A program made the translations under genes and the position numbers. Source: Anthoceros angustus (Eukaryota; Streptophyta; Anthocerotopsida; Anthocerotales; Anthocerotaceae). From it: a stretch of DNA of 64,000 bases. The notes under the pieces were generated by a model. That model worked only from the letters and a program-made list of their open reading frames with translations. It was not told where the DNA came from and did no database searches. The stretch is taken from NCBI GenBank assembly GCA_010909165.1, contig MU008156.1:620001-684000 (forward strand). Reading direction: 5' to 3'. Positions 10,650 through 22,110 of the stretch are shown one piece after another; the stretch's first letter is position 1, and each line of letters opens with the position of its first letter.

Positions 10650-11287
10650 TGGTGGACGAGCTGCTGGTGCCCAAGGCGGGCCGCTTCAGCGGCGAGGCCT
10701 ATGTGGTGCTCGGCGCGCCCATGCAGGTGGACTTCGCGCTGCAGAAGAATTGCCAGAACATGGGCCGCCGCTACATCGAGGTGTTCCGCAGCACGAAGCA
10801 GGACTACTACATGGCGGTGGCGGCGGAGGTGGCGGAGCCCAAGGAGGACGACGACTTCCTCATGCCGCCCCAGTTCAAGCCCGGCTCCGACAAGGACCAT
10901 CTGGAGCACACGGGCGTGCTCAAGCTGCGGGGCCTGCCCTTCTCCGCCTCCAAGCGCGACATTATCGACTTCTTCCGCGACTTCAACCTGGCCAACGAGA
11001 ATGTGCACATTGTCGTGCACGACGACGGCCGCGCCACCGGCGAGGCTTACGTCGCGTTCGCAGGTCCCTCCGACTCCAAGGCCGCCATGTGCAAGGACAA
11101 GATGATGCTCGGTTCCCGCCACGTCGAGCTCTTCCCCTCCTCCCGCGAGGAAGCAACCCGAGCTGCCACTAAGTCCCTCCAGATGATGACAAATACATAT
11201 GTACTTCAACTTCTTCTTCTTTTAACCAAGCAACCAACCAAGGCTCGGCACCCGCCTCCCCGCTCGCACGCCTTACCTTACCTGTAA
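10650..11287 (+). CDS. hnRNP H/F-like RRM protein, 5'-truncated
   Basis: This resembles plant quasi-RRM proteins of the GRSF1/hnRNP H group, which bind RNA in splicing. The exon starting after TTGGGACAG carries the second half of RRM1 (GRFSGEAYVVLGAP, NMGRRYIEVFRS), a linker, then a complete RRM2 with RGLPFSASKRDIIDFF, GRATGEAYVAF and GSRHVELFPSSREE. The first half of RRM1 (its own RGLPF strand and helix) and a start codon are not found in the 280 bp back to the MATE gene. An in-frame ATG exists at 10571 but its product does not resemble the family. The final 25 or so residues after SREEATRAATKS look like non-coding sequence read through to a stop at 11287. It is likely a truncated copy, less likely a gene with a distant first exon. 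Confidence 0.65.
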
Positions 11288-11429
11288 TGTCCGCGGGGTC
11301 GAGGCCGCGCGCCTGCCTGCACTCCACGGGCTAGGCTGTAGGGTAGGCTAGCCTGTTACATATGTTGTATGTAGAAAGTTCACACGTAGTTTGGTACTAG
11401 GTACCTACTACAAAATAAAAGACACAGAG

Positions 11430-11612
11430 ACCAAATGGACACACATTTATAAGAACGCCGTGATCAAGCATCCTGAGCTTAGATCGGTACTTAGATGGGG
11501 TGCCTAAAGGGAGTGGATGCCCTTGGTGCAAGTAGGCACACCATGGTACAAGTTGTTAAGTACCAAGTCCCATGATGAAAATCCATCCTTAGTGGACTTA
11601 AATAAAATTCTT
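11430..11612 (+). mobile_element. SINE-like element, copy 1
   Basis: About 185 bp from ACCAAATGGACACACATTTA to a (TTC)n tail preceded by AATAAAA. A near-identical copy lies inverted at 26298-26512. The short length, lack of coding capacity and simple TTC tail fit a non-autonomous retroelement mobilised by a LINE. No clear pol III A/B boxes were identified. Confidence 0.6.
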
Positions 11613-12976
11613 CTTCTTCTTCTTCTCCTTGCAACCCCAAATGCTGAATTTCTAAGGCAGCTATTTACGCTCTCTCGAGTAATTTTAAGTAAAGCATTTA
11701 TAAAGCAGTACTTTTCTCTCTCTTGTCGAATCATTTTCAGTGAAGCATTTCTAAGGCAGCATTATTCTCTCTTGTCGAACCATTTTTGGTGAAGCATTTC
11801 TAAGGCAGCATTGTTGACTGCCTAAGTGTATCTTGTATACTTGCTATGTTTAATGACCCCACAATATGGGTCATATTATCACGTGGACATTATTGAAAGC
11901 AATAGACTCTTAGTTGATACCTGCACTTCCTAGACTCGTTATGCTTCCGATCACAGTAAGAGGACAAATTAGGCTTTTGTCCAAAGGGCACCAAGGTTTG
12001 ATTAAGCCTTAATCATGTCCAAGCAATTGGATCAGAAGCTCACAATTGACAGCCATGCCCACGGGAAGCCTATGACTAAATATGGGCTTCATATTTGAAT
12101 TTGTGTGTTCTTGAAGTTTGTTCTCCAAGCAATGTATTCATGCATTTTGGCACTACCAATAGTGTAGTGGTATCAATCCGCCTAATATCCAATAGAATTA
12201 TTGAACCGTCGGGTAAATCTTAGCACTTGGCTGTGCTTCTAAAGGTTAAATACCGGGCTTAGCCTCAATAGGGATAATTAAATTTTGCCTCATGTATGAT
12301 GTGCGTGCCCATTGCATGAGTGCAAGTGCCATGCAATCACAATGTGTAACATGTGAAGCTTGAATGTGTAAATCGTTTGCTTAACTATGCTAGGCTCCTT
12401 AGCATCGTAAACTTGTTCTTCTCCTAGGTACAATATCAGCACTTACAAGTTGAACCTATTTTCCAGTACTAGTGCATATGTATTGTGGCAGATGATGCGA
12501 TTCAGTTCAACTTCTCGAAGTGTTCATATGATCTACGTACATATCTTTATATTGTGCCTTTTACTGAGACCAAATAAAACGACTACATTGCAGTAACGAC
12601 TTGGTCAATCGATGGCACTGGTCCATGCCCGATCAGGTAGGCCTTAGAAGTTTGGAAGAGCAAGTGACAGAAAATGGCAAGATTTTGAGAGCTCTTGGCC
12701 TGAAATTGGCTTCCGTCAGAAACATGCACTGGCTGAGAGTGGGGACCGTCCATAACAAGCCTCTTGGTATTCAAGATGCAAAGCTCTGAGTAACCCAAAA
12801 TGGTAGTGTGGACTATCTACAAGGGCAAGCCTGCCAGGAAGTCATTAACAGGAGGATGGAAGGCCTGCATCTTCTTGCAGGATAGGGTCACCGACATCAA
12901 TTCCTTTGCCTGCTATATTCCTACAGTCTTGTAGGGTAAGCTACAAGACTGTAAGCTCAAGTGCTGTGAACTTGAT
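11613..12976. other. Non-coding, AT-leaning spacer
   Basis: No gene is supported. A 46-bp motif ending in GAAGCATTTCTAAGGCAGCA is repeated imperfectly (about 11690-11812). The remainder shows only short open frames. Confidence 0.4.
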
Positions 12977-13188
12977 TGTGACGGAAATAGCGCACTCAAG
13001 CCTCAGCATAATTAGGTCACAGTTCATTACTTAGAATATTTAATTGCATGTATTTACCCAATGGGTACGCCTCTTCATCTTTTACCCCTTATCTCTTCGC
13101 TCTCAATTGACACTTGAGCGTCATGCTTGTTGTATTCAATTAGACACACACACTTCTGAACGGAATAACAACCATACAAAAATCTTCA
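12977..13188 (+). repeat. 5' LTR of Copia element
   Basis: Begins TGTGACGG and ends CTTCA immediately before the primer-binding site. It aligns with the 3' LTR throughout, with many substitutions, so the insertion is old. Confidence 0.8.
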
Positions 13189-13200
13189 TGGTATCAGAGC
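13189..13200 (+). promoter_or_regulatory. Primer-binding site (tRNA-iMet)
   Basis: TGGTATCAGAGC is complementary to the 3' end of plant initiator tRNA-Met and sits directly after the LTR, as in most plant Copia elements. Confidence 0.85.
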
Positions 13201-14026
13201 ATCAGGGCTTCTTGATGATCTTTGATACCGATGGCAAGAATCAAGTCCTATCACTAGATTGGTGAAATATGGACAAGAGAGGAGCTAAACAAGCGCCTCT
13301 TGATTAGAAGTCATTGACAACTTAATGTGGCTAGCGGGCTAATTTGATCAGACCGACAATGAGAATTATGATCACTTATACAGTGTTGCCTCCATGAGGC
13401 TTAACCGACAGGCTCATCCAAACTTGGCATTGAATTTCAGTTTGTTGAACTAAGAGCCTCAAGCCAGCGCGTGAGACAGCCATTCTCCTAAATGTTGCCA
13501 TCACAAGTTGTATCCTAAATGTTGCCATCACAACTTGTATCTAAAACCATTTCGCACATGTTCCACAATGGCTAGAAACGAGAATAGGCGCACTAATTAA
13601 ATTACACTTGGTGTTCCTGCAGAGATCACACTCAACAATTAGAACCATCAACATCAACAACAAATCGAGAACAATTCACATCATTGCAGGGTGATTCCCT
13701 ATACATTAACTCTCTCCAAGAATCCATCAACATTCTTGTGAGACGGCTCAATAACCTTGAGGATAGTCAGCGTGAATTGAATTCTTATGTTAGAAGGTCC
13801 AATCATCATAGGCTATCATCAATAAGATGATGACCTTGATGTTGATCTTGGATCATACCATTCAGCCTACACCTGTACATAGAGGACATTATTAGGCATA
13901 GGTGCAACCGTTCAGGCCGACATGAATAATAGCTTGAAGAACCTCATGACAAAGGTGTAGACGCAACTGTTCAGGCCGACGTCAATAATAGCTTGAATAT
14001 CACCAAATCTGCTCCAACGTATCAAA

Positions 14027-14698
14027 ATGGGGACTGTGGTCCACGATTATAACGTGGACATAAAGGACCAGGACAGATTTAATAGCTCCGACTACGACAC
14101 ATGGGTAATTAAAATGGTCTTCATTCTAGATGAGGCAAACTTGATGGGATTTGTCGATGGAACGGTGCCCAAGGTCGAATTGAATGCCACTGGCTCTAAC
14201 CAGCAAGTAGTAAATGATTGGAAGAAACTCATCAAGATGGCTAGAAAACTTATCTTGGTCGGGTTAGAAAGGTGTATGCTCCATCAAGTGGATGGAACTA
14301 CAACTTCTGCCGAAGTATGGTCATAACTTTCCAACCTATATCAATATGAAGATTTGGGAACAATGGTCGTTGCTGTAAGGAACCTATCCTCTTTGCGGAT
14401 GAAGGAGTCTGACAACGTGCAAGGGCACATCTCTGCCTTCATATCTGCAAGAATGAAACTCTCAAGTTCAGGTTGGAAAATTGATGAAGTAAAGGCAACT
14501 ACGGTATTTCTCAATACCTTACCTTCTAGCTATCATGATTTTATAACCTCCCAAAATCCTAAGATCAGAGATGCTCAGAAAGCACTCAAGAAAGGATGCA
14601 ACGCTGCAAAAGTAACTGATGGAGTACTTGCCGAGGTAGTCTCCGCCTTCAATCAAACAACACCACGCGCCATGGTGCAGGACCCATATAGAGGTTAA
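14027..14698 (+). pseudogene. Copia gag remnant
   Basis: Two open stretches (14027-14326 and 14354-14698) in different frames read as one Copia gag (UBN2-type): DRFNSSDYDTWVIKM at the start, then LNTLPSSYHDFITSQNP. At least one frameshift and a stop near 14324 separate them. A CCHC zinc knuckle (CNWCGIPGH then C) follows at about 14873-14911, with a partial tandem copy at about 14819. Confidence 0.75.
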
Positions 14699-15289
14699 CT
14701 AGGATCATGTACATTGGTAGAGGACGAGGTAAAGGAAGATCTTTCCAACCAAAGTCGGACAAAACACATGTACAACAACTCCACAACCAAGAGCAAATAC
14801 CAAATAAAATAAAATGGTAGTTGCAATTGGTGTGGAATCCCAGGCCATTTTCTCAATAAAATAAAATGGTAGTTGCAATTGGTGTGGAATCCCAGGCCAC
14901 TGAGAAAATGAATGCAAGAAGGAAGTCTCATGCCTTCCTCAAAAAGGTCGTTCACCCTCTACCTATGTCGTCTCTTCATTTGCTGGAAATAGAATACCAA
15001 TGTCCTCCTTACTTGGCATCATGGCTGTATGTCTTACACGAAATCCGGTTGATCATCTTGGGTGGTATCTGGACTCCTTTGCCTCGGTCCATATCTACCA
15101 CACACAAGCCTTCTTCAGCACATATGACTAGGTACCTATTGACACTTTTGTGTTACTTGGGGACGACTCCGGACTTGGGGTTGTTGGAAAAGGTTCACTT
15201 CCACTTACTCTCAGTGATCAATCTGAAGTAACTCTGTTGAATGGCTTGCATGTACCTACCATGATCAAGAAATTGATCTAAATTATGGA

Positions 15290-15760
15290 TTCCAAGTACC
15301 CTGACAAAGTATACACACGTCTCATAGCTATATACGGACTTAAACAAAGTCCTAAACGTTAGTACATAAGGATCAACAAATACCTTCTCTCTTGTGGCTT
15401 TGTTCAAGGCCTATTTGATTCAAATGTGTGAATACTTCATACCAGTAACGGTTATGTGCTCTTTGCCTTTATGTGGACGATTGCATCCTTTCTAGCAGTA
15501 CACAACCAGCACTAGAGAGGGTTAAAAATATCCTTAGAAAAGAATACAACATGAAGGATGTAGGGGACTTGAAGTATGTATTAAGAGAACAAGTCGAGAG
15601 AAACTCACAGCAGCATGAACTTTGGATACACTAGGAGAAAGCATAGGTCATATCTTGAAGAGAAGGAAACTTGAGGACACCCGACCTGTTGATACACCTA
15701 TGGTTACTAACCTACCACTAACTATCATGGATTGCCCACAATATGAACAAGGCAAGGAAG
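15290..15760 (+). pseudogene. Copia reverse transcriptase remnant
   Basis: Broken frames still spell the conserved RT phrases IYGLKQSPK, KYLLSCGFVQGLFDSNV and YNMKDVGDLKYVL in the right order and spacing. Stops separate them, so no enzyme can be made. Confidence 0.75.
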
Positions 15761-15914
15761 AAATGACATCCATTCCATTCCAGCTCGGCAGTGGGCTCAC
15801 TCATATAAGCCTCACAAAGCCTTTGCCTGAACACCAACACTTTAAGCATTCAAAGGGCATGAGTACCTTTCCTTGCTTCAATCAGAAACCTTCCATGCCA
15901 GTAAGGTTCGCCCT

Positions 15915-16225
15915 GCGACTGTTTGATCCTCGTGCTGCTGATTCTCCTCATTGGGAAGGATTGGACAGGTTATCTGTCTGCTTCTTATCCTCAATAGGAG
16001 GAAATCCAACACTGGGATTAGAAGATCCCCTAAATGTCAAAAGTATCTTGGAGCGCCATCAAGTCCAAATTTGATCCCCGTGCTGCTAATTCTCCTCATT
16101 GGGAAGGATTGGACAAGTTGTCTGTCTGCTTCTTATCCTCAATTGAAGAAATCCAACACAGGGATAGAAGATCCCCTAAATGTCGAAAGTATCTTGGAGC
16201 TCCATCAAGTCCAAATCCGTGCCTC
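15915..16225 (+). repeat. Tandem duplication (~150 bp) inside the Copia element
   Basis: The block from GATCC.CGTGCTGCT.ATTC through CTTGGAGC.CCATCAAGTCC occurs twice head to tail, about 88-95% alike. It lies between the RT remnant and the 3' LTR, where RNase H would be expected. Confidence 0.85.
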
Positions 16226-16269
16226 ATGTTGCTTGATTCCTGGCGGTGGCTTCTTAGTGTGAGTGGGAG

Positions 16270-16475
16270 TGAAGTGGATAGCGCACTCAAGCCTAAGCAT
16301 GATTAGGGCATGGTCTGTTACTTAAAAATTTAGTTACATGTATTTATCCAAGGGTATGGCTCTTCATCTTGCACCCCTTGCTTCTTCGCTCTCAATTAAC
16401 ACTTGAGCGTCGTGTTCATTGTATAGTTAGACAAACACACTTATGAATGGAATAACAATCATACAAAAATCTTCA
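16270..16475 (+). repeat. 3' LTR of Copia element
   Basis: Matches the 5' LTR from ATAGCGCACTCAAGCCTAAG to the CTTCA terminus; preceded by a short purine tract. Confidence 0.8.
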
Positions 16476-16689
16476 CATCGGATAATGCAAGAATCGATTT
16501 AGCAGGATATCAAGTTCCCTTGAACGACCCTAAAAAAAATAAAAGGATGTCGCTCGGATAAGCTGCTGACTTGGGGCCACTACTAGCTAGAATGAGCTAC
16601 TGATCGCCTAAGGAGGCTATGCCATTTGCGTAGAGCAGTTGGAGGCCGTTCGAGGGAACTTGCATGGTCGCCTGCAGGGGACACAGGTG

Positions 16690-16850
16690 GGGTGAAACAT
16701 GTATTGGCTGGCGGCAGAATCGAAAATCTTTCGGGCAATCTCGCTGAGACGGAGAGGCAATTGGCTGACGACAATAATAAGGCAATCTCGCTGAGACTGA
16801 GAGCCAATTGGCTGAGGACAGATAAAAAGTCTGTAAGTCTGACCGGCAAT
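16690..16850 (-). repeat. Short tandem repeat in MATE pseudogene tail
   Basis: A ~33-bp unit (CAGCCAATTG.CTCTC.GTCTC then AGCGAGATTGCC on the minus strand) occurs two to three times. The functional gene has only one AGCGAGATTGCC at the equivalent intron. Confidence 0.6.
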
Positions 16851-17026
16851 CTCGCTGTCACCGAGTCGTATACCGCGTTTTCCGCCTATTGGACAAGACA
16901 AGAACCCGACTGCCCAAGTGAGAAACCTTTGGAACGTGCAGTTCTGAATTTGGATACGAGATTCCGTGGTGGGCGGTAAACAGATCTGCTTGTCCAAGTG
17001 GACAAGAGTAGGCTTCTCCTTGTTTT

Positions 17027-17218
17027 CCTCCTTCTCCTTCTTCTCCTTCTTCTCCTTCTTCTCCTTCTTCTCCTTCTTCTCCTTCTTCTCCTTCTTCTCC
17101 TCCGCCTCCTTCTCCTCCTTCTCCTTCTTCTCTCCTTCTTCTGCTGCTTCTCTCCACCTTCTCCTTCTTCTCTCCTTCTTCTCCTTCTTCTCTCCATCTT
17201 CTCCTTCTCCTCCTCCTT
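17027..17218 (+). repeat. (TTCTCC)n microsatellite
   Basis: An almost perfect hexamer run followed by degenerate units. It lies in the last intron of the MATE pseudogene and creates spurious Lys/Glu/Arg or Leu-rich frames on both strands. Confidence 0.95.
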
Positions 17219-17329
17219 CGTCAATCTTGTCCCAATTGGTGACGATAGTGATGAGTAGCAGGGAAATCATCTGCGTGGCAATCCCGCCGAGCATTCCATC
17301 CATAGCCCCTGCTCCAACACGAGGGTAGC

Positions 17330-19070
17330 ATGAGCTTGAGCAGGTTTCAAATGCGCCCGCCCTTTTAGGCCTTTCCTTACTGAACTGCTCCCATGGCCAT
17401 GTGCGCGGGTCTATACCCGTGTGCGGCTTCCTATTCTGCTGCATCATCCTGCGGAGGTAGGCGGCTTGGGCGGACTTTACTTGACAAAACATAGAAGACT
17501 CCCGGCGGAAAATGGGCTTGGCACTGGAGCCCTGCCAGAGTAGCGGAGAAGCTGGCGACTTCCCGTATGTCAGCGTCCGCAGGTTCGGACACCAGCTTCT
17601 GGGCCTCTCTACAAAAAGGCTCAAGTCTGTGAGCAGACGCGAAAACAAGAACTTTCACCCAGTTTCACGCCAACCCGGAGTTACAAAATGTGCGCGCGAC
17701 GTGGCCAATTTCTGTGCATTACTTTTCATATTAATGTATTCACTTCCGCCCTGCCCATGAAGTGCGGACTCGATGCCGTCCACACGCCGACCACATAGTT
17801 CCAGATATTTCACCCACACTGGTAACGCGGGAGCATGTAATTGGGCCGGGGCTGCATAATATCGTGATATCAGAGATGCAAGAAAATAAATCTGCTGATA
17901 TGTGTAGATATGATGATGGCAATCGGTGAAATTGCCACGCTGAAAATCGAATCGTATGTGCTCGCGATTCTCACCGAACCCGCTAGAACAGCTGTTGTTC
18001 TCGGCCTCCACCATAAATACATGACCTGTACACCTCTACTCTCGCGGTAAAGGCACGCAGCGCCAGAAGACGGGCATCTGCGCTTGCGCCTGCGACTGAC
18101 GCCAGACTCCCATCCGCCATTTTCAAGCAGGCGCGCGCACTCCCTCCCACGCCAGCACCATGTTCAGCCCGGCGCTCACCGTTGCCATCTTCCGGGCGCT
18201 CACGGAGGTGGTGGCTTCCATCATGGAATCTGCTTGCAAGTTCAGCTCCGTCACCTCCAGGTTTCTGGAGAAATTTCGTCGCCACCGGATGCGGGTGCTG
18301 AGAATCTGATCTACTACGTCGGGATGCGGTACTGAATCTGCTCTGCGGAGTCGCAAAATTTCAAGCTAACGGAAGGATGGAACGGTCTCGGAGAGGAGGA
18401 TGTTGAGGCTGAGCGCTGGCCTAGATGCGGTGATGGACCGAAGTCCGGTCCGGATGCGTTGCTCCTGATGTCTGTGTTTCTGCGGCCCGGTGGCCTCTGC
18501 TCGCTGGAGATCATATCATTCGGGTGAGCCCTCTGAGGCCGCGAGAGGGCAAGCAGGCCAGGGAGGTTGGAGATTTGAGGAGGAGGCTGGCGTTGCTGTC
18601 TTTCCCTCCGCGAACTGGAGTGTAAATCTGACCTTCTGTTCCCGTTTTGTGATGCCAAGATGTGGTCAGACATGAGAACCGCCATCCTACTGGAGTGTAA
18701 ATCTGATCTGCTGCTCCCGTTTTTTGATGCCAAGATCCGGTCAGACATGAGACCCGCCATTCTAGTTGTATTTCTAGTCCAAGCAGTGCCGCAGAAATCT
18801 GCGAGCTTGGAGGTTGTGTTTTTGACTGCGTAGTGGTGACACTGGAGCTGGCTATTGAGAGGTGATTGTTGTGCGCTTCACCGCAGTCGGCCTGTGCTCA
18901 CCGTTGTAACATACAGGTTCGATCCGGTTTGGCATCTTGTCAAACCGGTTCCGATGGCGCTAGCTAGCCACCTTGCTAAATATCTGGATGCTCATCCAGG
19001 AAGATAAAGAAAAATGCTACGTTTTCTCGCGGTAAATGTAGAAACATGCCTTGTCTGTTTTCCAGGATGC
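17330..19070. other. Sequence replacing MATE exons 4-6
   Basis: No recognised gene. A 50-codon plus frame (18161-18310) and a few longer minus frames have no known motifs. The segment is absent from the functional MATE gene, so it arrived by insertion or rearrangement. Confidence 0.5.
18612..18768 (+). repeat. ~78-bp tandem duplication
   Basis: ACTGGAGTGTAAATCTGA through GGTCAGACATGAGA.CCGCCAT occurs twice with a few substitutions. Confidence 0.85.
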
Positions 19071-20639
19071 TACTCTATTTGCAAAACGCAGAAGCATCCA
19101 CAAGCAGAAGATGATGTAAAGGGGACGAACAAGATAAACAGAGGGCAGATAGCTCAAGCGGAGGGTTTGGCAACAGTCCTGATACAATCACTAACAGCTG
19201 CTCAAAAAATTGCCATGACAATCTGCCACATGCGACATCAAACAGAGCAACCATTTTAATGTACCAGACCATGCTGTCATGAGTCTTGACCACAGCGCAT
19301 GACTACCTAACAAATCATCACAGCAGATGGCGCATCCAGCTTGTACAATTCAGCAAAATCGTGTAGACCATCTCTCGAAAACCCAGTCCAAGTCTTGCTG
19401 CAAGCAGGTGCACATTTGATGCAGAGAACGATGAAAACGGCATTGAGACAAGTTGAAAGGCATCAAGCCAATGCTGCCCCCCGGTATCCCACCCCCCAGC
19501 TGGTAAATCAAGAGCCAACAGAGGGACGTCCAGGGCCGTGGTGGTGGCAGCAGAAAACAGCATGGGAGCAATTATGCTCTGAGTCTGATGGAACTTCTGC
19601 ATCGGCTGAACCCCCGCCCAGGCGTACAGAATAGGCACGAGCCATCGGGCGTACTCCCCCGCCTTGTCAGAGATTTCAGCATCCTGCCCCGCCAGCCTCA
19701 GCAGCGAGCCCATGTTGAGCCAAAGCACGGTAACCACCAGGGCCGTGACCAACAGAACCACCATCCCCCTTTGCATGAACACTCCCAGCATGCGGTACTG
19801 CTTGGGACCGTACGCCTGCCCGCAGAGAGTCTCCAACCCGCTTGCCAGACCAATCTACATTGCCAATGCCAGCTTCAGATAAGCTGGCAGGGATTGAGCC
19901 GAGGAAGGAATGCAGCACCAGCACCCGTAGCATGACGCCTAAACCTGAGACGGTGCCCAAGGACGGTGCAATAGAGGGAGTTGCAAGCGAGAGCTCGTCC
20001 AAGTGACCTACGAACATGACGGAGATGGTGGTCAGGGAGCACTGGAACAAGTTGACGCCGACAATGGGAGCCGCCATGGCAAGCTGCTTCCTCACCTCCA
20101 CCCACACAGGCGAGGAAGCCGGGGGCTCCACCTGCGTTCCCGCCCCCTCGGGCCGTAACAGCGGCGCTGCGAGCTCATCAGCCATTACGTGATTCGGACC
20201 TCAGCGCTAAAGCTGCTAGCCAGCTGGAAGTTGAGCGCCAGGGGCGGCAATGCGACTGCTGTCCATTGAAGTCACTCGACCTTGGGCATGTTTGCGACGC
20301 AAGCTAGGAAGCAGATGGCTCACATACAGGCCTTCGGTTGCTCAAGCGTGGCGTGCGCAACAGGAATGACCACCTTTAGTGTTTCCTAGGCAACGGCCAA
20401 CGGTTGGTGGTGGTCCGGGCTGGTGGATTCGCACTCCCCTCAGTAGCATCCTCACAGCCTCTTATTGGCCGCCTGCCTGTCCTCCTGCTCCTGCTGCTGC
20501 ATAGGGACTCCGTGCTATGTGTTAACGATTGCCCTTGAGATGGCTTCCCAGTGCAAGCCCACACAACCCAAACCAGGAGAAGTGCCTTGCGGGGCGTCAA
20601 GGCGGTTGCTGTCGGGGCGTCAAGGCGGTGGCTGGGGAT

Positions 20640-22110
20640 GGTGGTTCCATCGAGGGTCGTAGGCAGGAGCTCTTGGTGGCGGCAGTTTTTCATGGAGCAT
20701 ACTCTGTAGTGGGACAACAGGTAGCTCAAGAAGAGCTCCCGCTCGCCTGACTTCCAGGTCAAGGAGTCCCACGAGGTCCTCTGGTTAAACAGCTTGCACG
20801 AGACAGCTTGGGTGGATGAGCAGCTGGCTGATCTGGACATGTATGCCAAGTGTCGACATCATGGACATCATCAACCGGCGAGTGCAACCTACGACGACCC
20901 ATGTGAGCTTGATTCCTTTGTTTGTAGTAGCCTGGTGAACGTGTATGCCAAATGTGGCAGCTTGGAGGACGCCAAGAGAGTGTTTGATGCCCTTGAACAC
21001 AAAACTGTGGTGACATGGAACTCCATGATGGCGGGATATTCTCAGCAGGGCATGGATCTGGAAGCTCTTCGTCTTTACAGCCGTATCCTGCAGGAAGGAT
21101 GTGACATTTTGTGTGCCTCCTGCAGGCATGTGCAAGTGTAGGCACCCCGGCCCTGGAGAAAGGGACGCAGCTTCATGCACAGTTTGGAGAGCAAGGGCTT
21201 CAAGTTCATGTATCTGTAGCCAACAGCTTGATAAACATGTATGTAAAGTGTGGCAGCCTAGAGGATGCTCGCAGCGTGTTTCAACGACTTTGGACCTCGG
21301 AAGGATGTGGTGGCATGGACCTCTCTGATAGCAGGATACTCCCAGCAGGACATGGGTCAGAAAGCCCTTCATCTTTACTTCACTATGCAACAAGAAGGCA
21401 TCCCGGCACCCGACTCTGTCACATTCTTATGCCTCCTGCAGGCATGTGCAAGTGTGGCAGCTTTAAATGTGGGAAGGCAGCGCCACGAACAAATCAAAGA
21501 CCAGGGGCTTGAAACAGATGTGACTGTAGGAACCAGTTTGATAGGCATGTACGCAAAGTCCGGGAGCATGGTGGACGCACAGCAGGTGTTTGATGCATTG
21601 CCTAAACCAGATGTTTTCACATAGAATGCACTCATTGCAGGATACGCCCGCCAAGGAGACAGTGAAGCAGTCTGTACCTTGCTTGACAGAATGAGAGAGG
21701 CCGGCATGCAGCCAGACAGCGTCGTGTTCCTCAGTTGCTAACGGTCTAATGAACAAGGGCCAAGAGTGCTTCAAGGCTATGTGCAAGAACTATGGCCTGA
21801 CTCCCACTGTGGAGCACTACACATGCATGGTGGACCCCTGGGTCGTGCAGGACAAGTAGACGAGGCTCAAGGGGTGGCCAGGACAATGCCTGTACAGACT
21901 GATGCTGCAGTCTGGTGCGCTCTCTTGGGTGCTTGTCAAAAGTGGAGTGATACTCAGGTGGGACGGTATGCTTTCGACGAGGCAACCAAGCTCGATAGCA
22001 AGGATTCTACATCACATGTGGGAGGAGGCGCAGGAGATGCATGTGAGGCGGAAAAAGAAATGGAGCATGGGAGCAGCCAGGCCAAAGCTAGTGGGCTGAC
22101 ATGGTCGGAT
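20640..22110 (+). pseudogene. PPR pseudogene, copy of the 4.7-6.8 kb gene
   Basis: Starts with GGTGGTTCCATCGAGGGTCG, shared with 4783 onward. A segment equivalent to about 4985-5525 is missing (several repeats deleted), and there are frameshifts near 20680, 21100, 21290, 21740 and 21835. An in-frame TAG at 21622-21624 replaces a Trp codon of the intact copy. The repeats and E region are otherwise easily recognised. It cannot encode a full protein. Confidence 0.92.

Larger units (their letters stand above)
12977..16475 (+). mobile_element. Degenerate Ty1/Copia LTR retrotransposon
   Basis: A ~3.5-kb element is bounded by two related LTRs (about 12977-13188 and 16270-16475), both containing the block ATAGCGCACTCAAGCCT near the start and ending ATACAAAAATCTTCA. 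Directly after the 5' LTR lies TGGTATCAGAGC (13189-13200), the classical initiator tRNA-Met primer-binding site. A purine-rich tract (GAGTGGGAG) precedes the 3' LTR. Inside are gag, a CCHC knuckle and remnants of reverse transcriptase in the order expected for Copia, all interrupted by stops. No matching 5-bp target-site duplication was found with these borders. Confidence 0.85.
16540..20185 (-). pseudogene. MATE transporter pseudogene, inverted copy of the 8.1-10.4 kb gene
   Basis: Exons 1-2 are at 20185-19318 (ATG at 20185, MADELAAPLLRPEGAG conserved), an exon 3 relic lies at about 19245-19160 (LLPNPPLELSALC), exon 7 at about 17310-17225 (MLGGIATQMISLLLITIVTNWDK) and the tail exon at 16660-16583. 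Exons 4-6 are gone and their place (about 17330-19070) is filled by unrelated sequence. Exon 2 carries indels that break the frame (around 19860 and 19500). The intron after exon 7 was expanded by a TTCTCC microsatellite. In the functional copy the gene runs on the plus strand downstream of the PPR; here it is inverted and head-to-head with the PPR pseudogene. Confidence 0.88.

Noticed and set aside
10593-11209. Ser/Arg/Thr-rich plus frame and His/Val/Glu-rich minus frame
   Set aside because: Shadows of the RRM exon, where the real frame carries RGLPF and GEAYV motifs.
13044-13265. 73-codon frame over the 5' LTR and primer-binding site
   Set aside because: Lies across LTR and primer-binding site, so not a protein gene.
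16866-17328. Lys/Glu- or Leu-rich proteins of 90-340 residues
   Set aside because: Produced by the TTCTCC microsatellite.
18161-18310. 50-codon frame starting MFSPALTVAIFRALTEVV
   Set aside because: Plausible looking amphipathic helix but no known family, and it lies in the insertion within a pseudogene.
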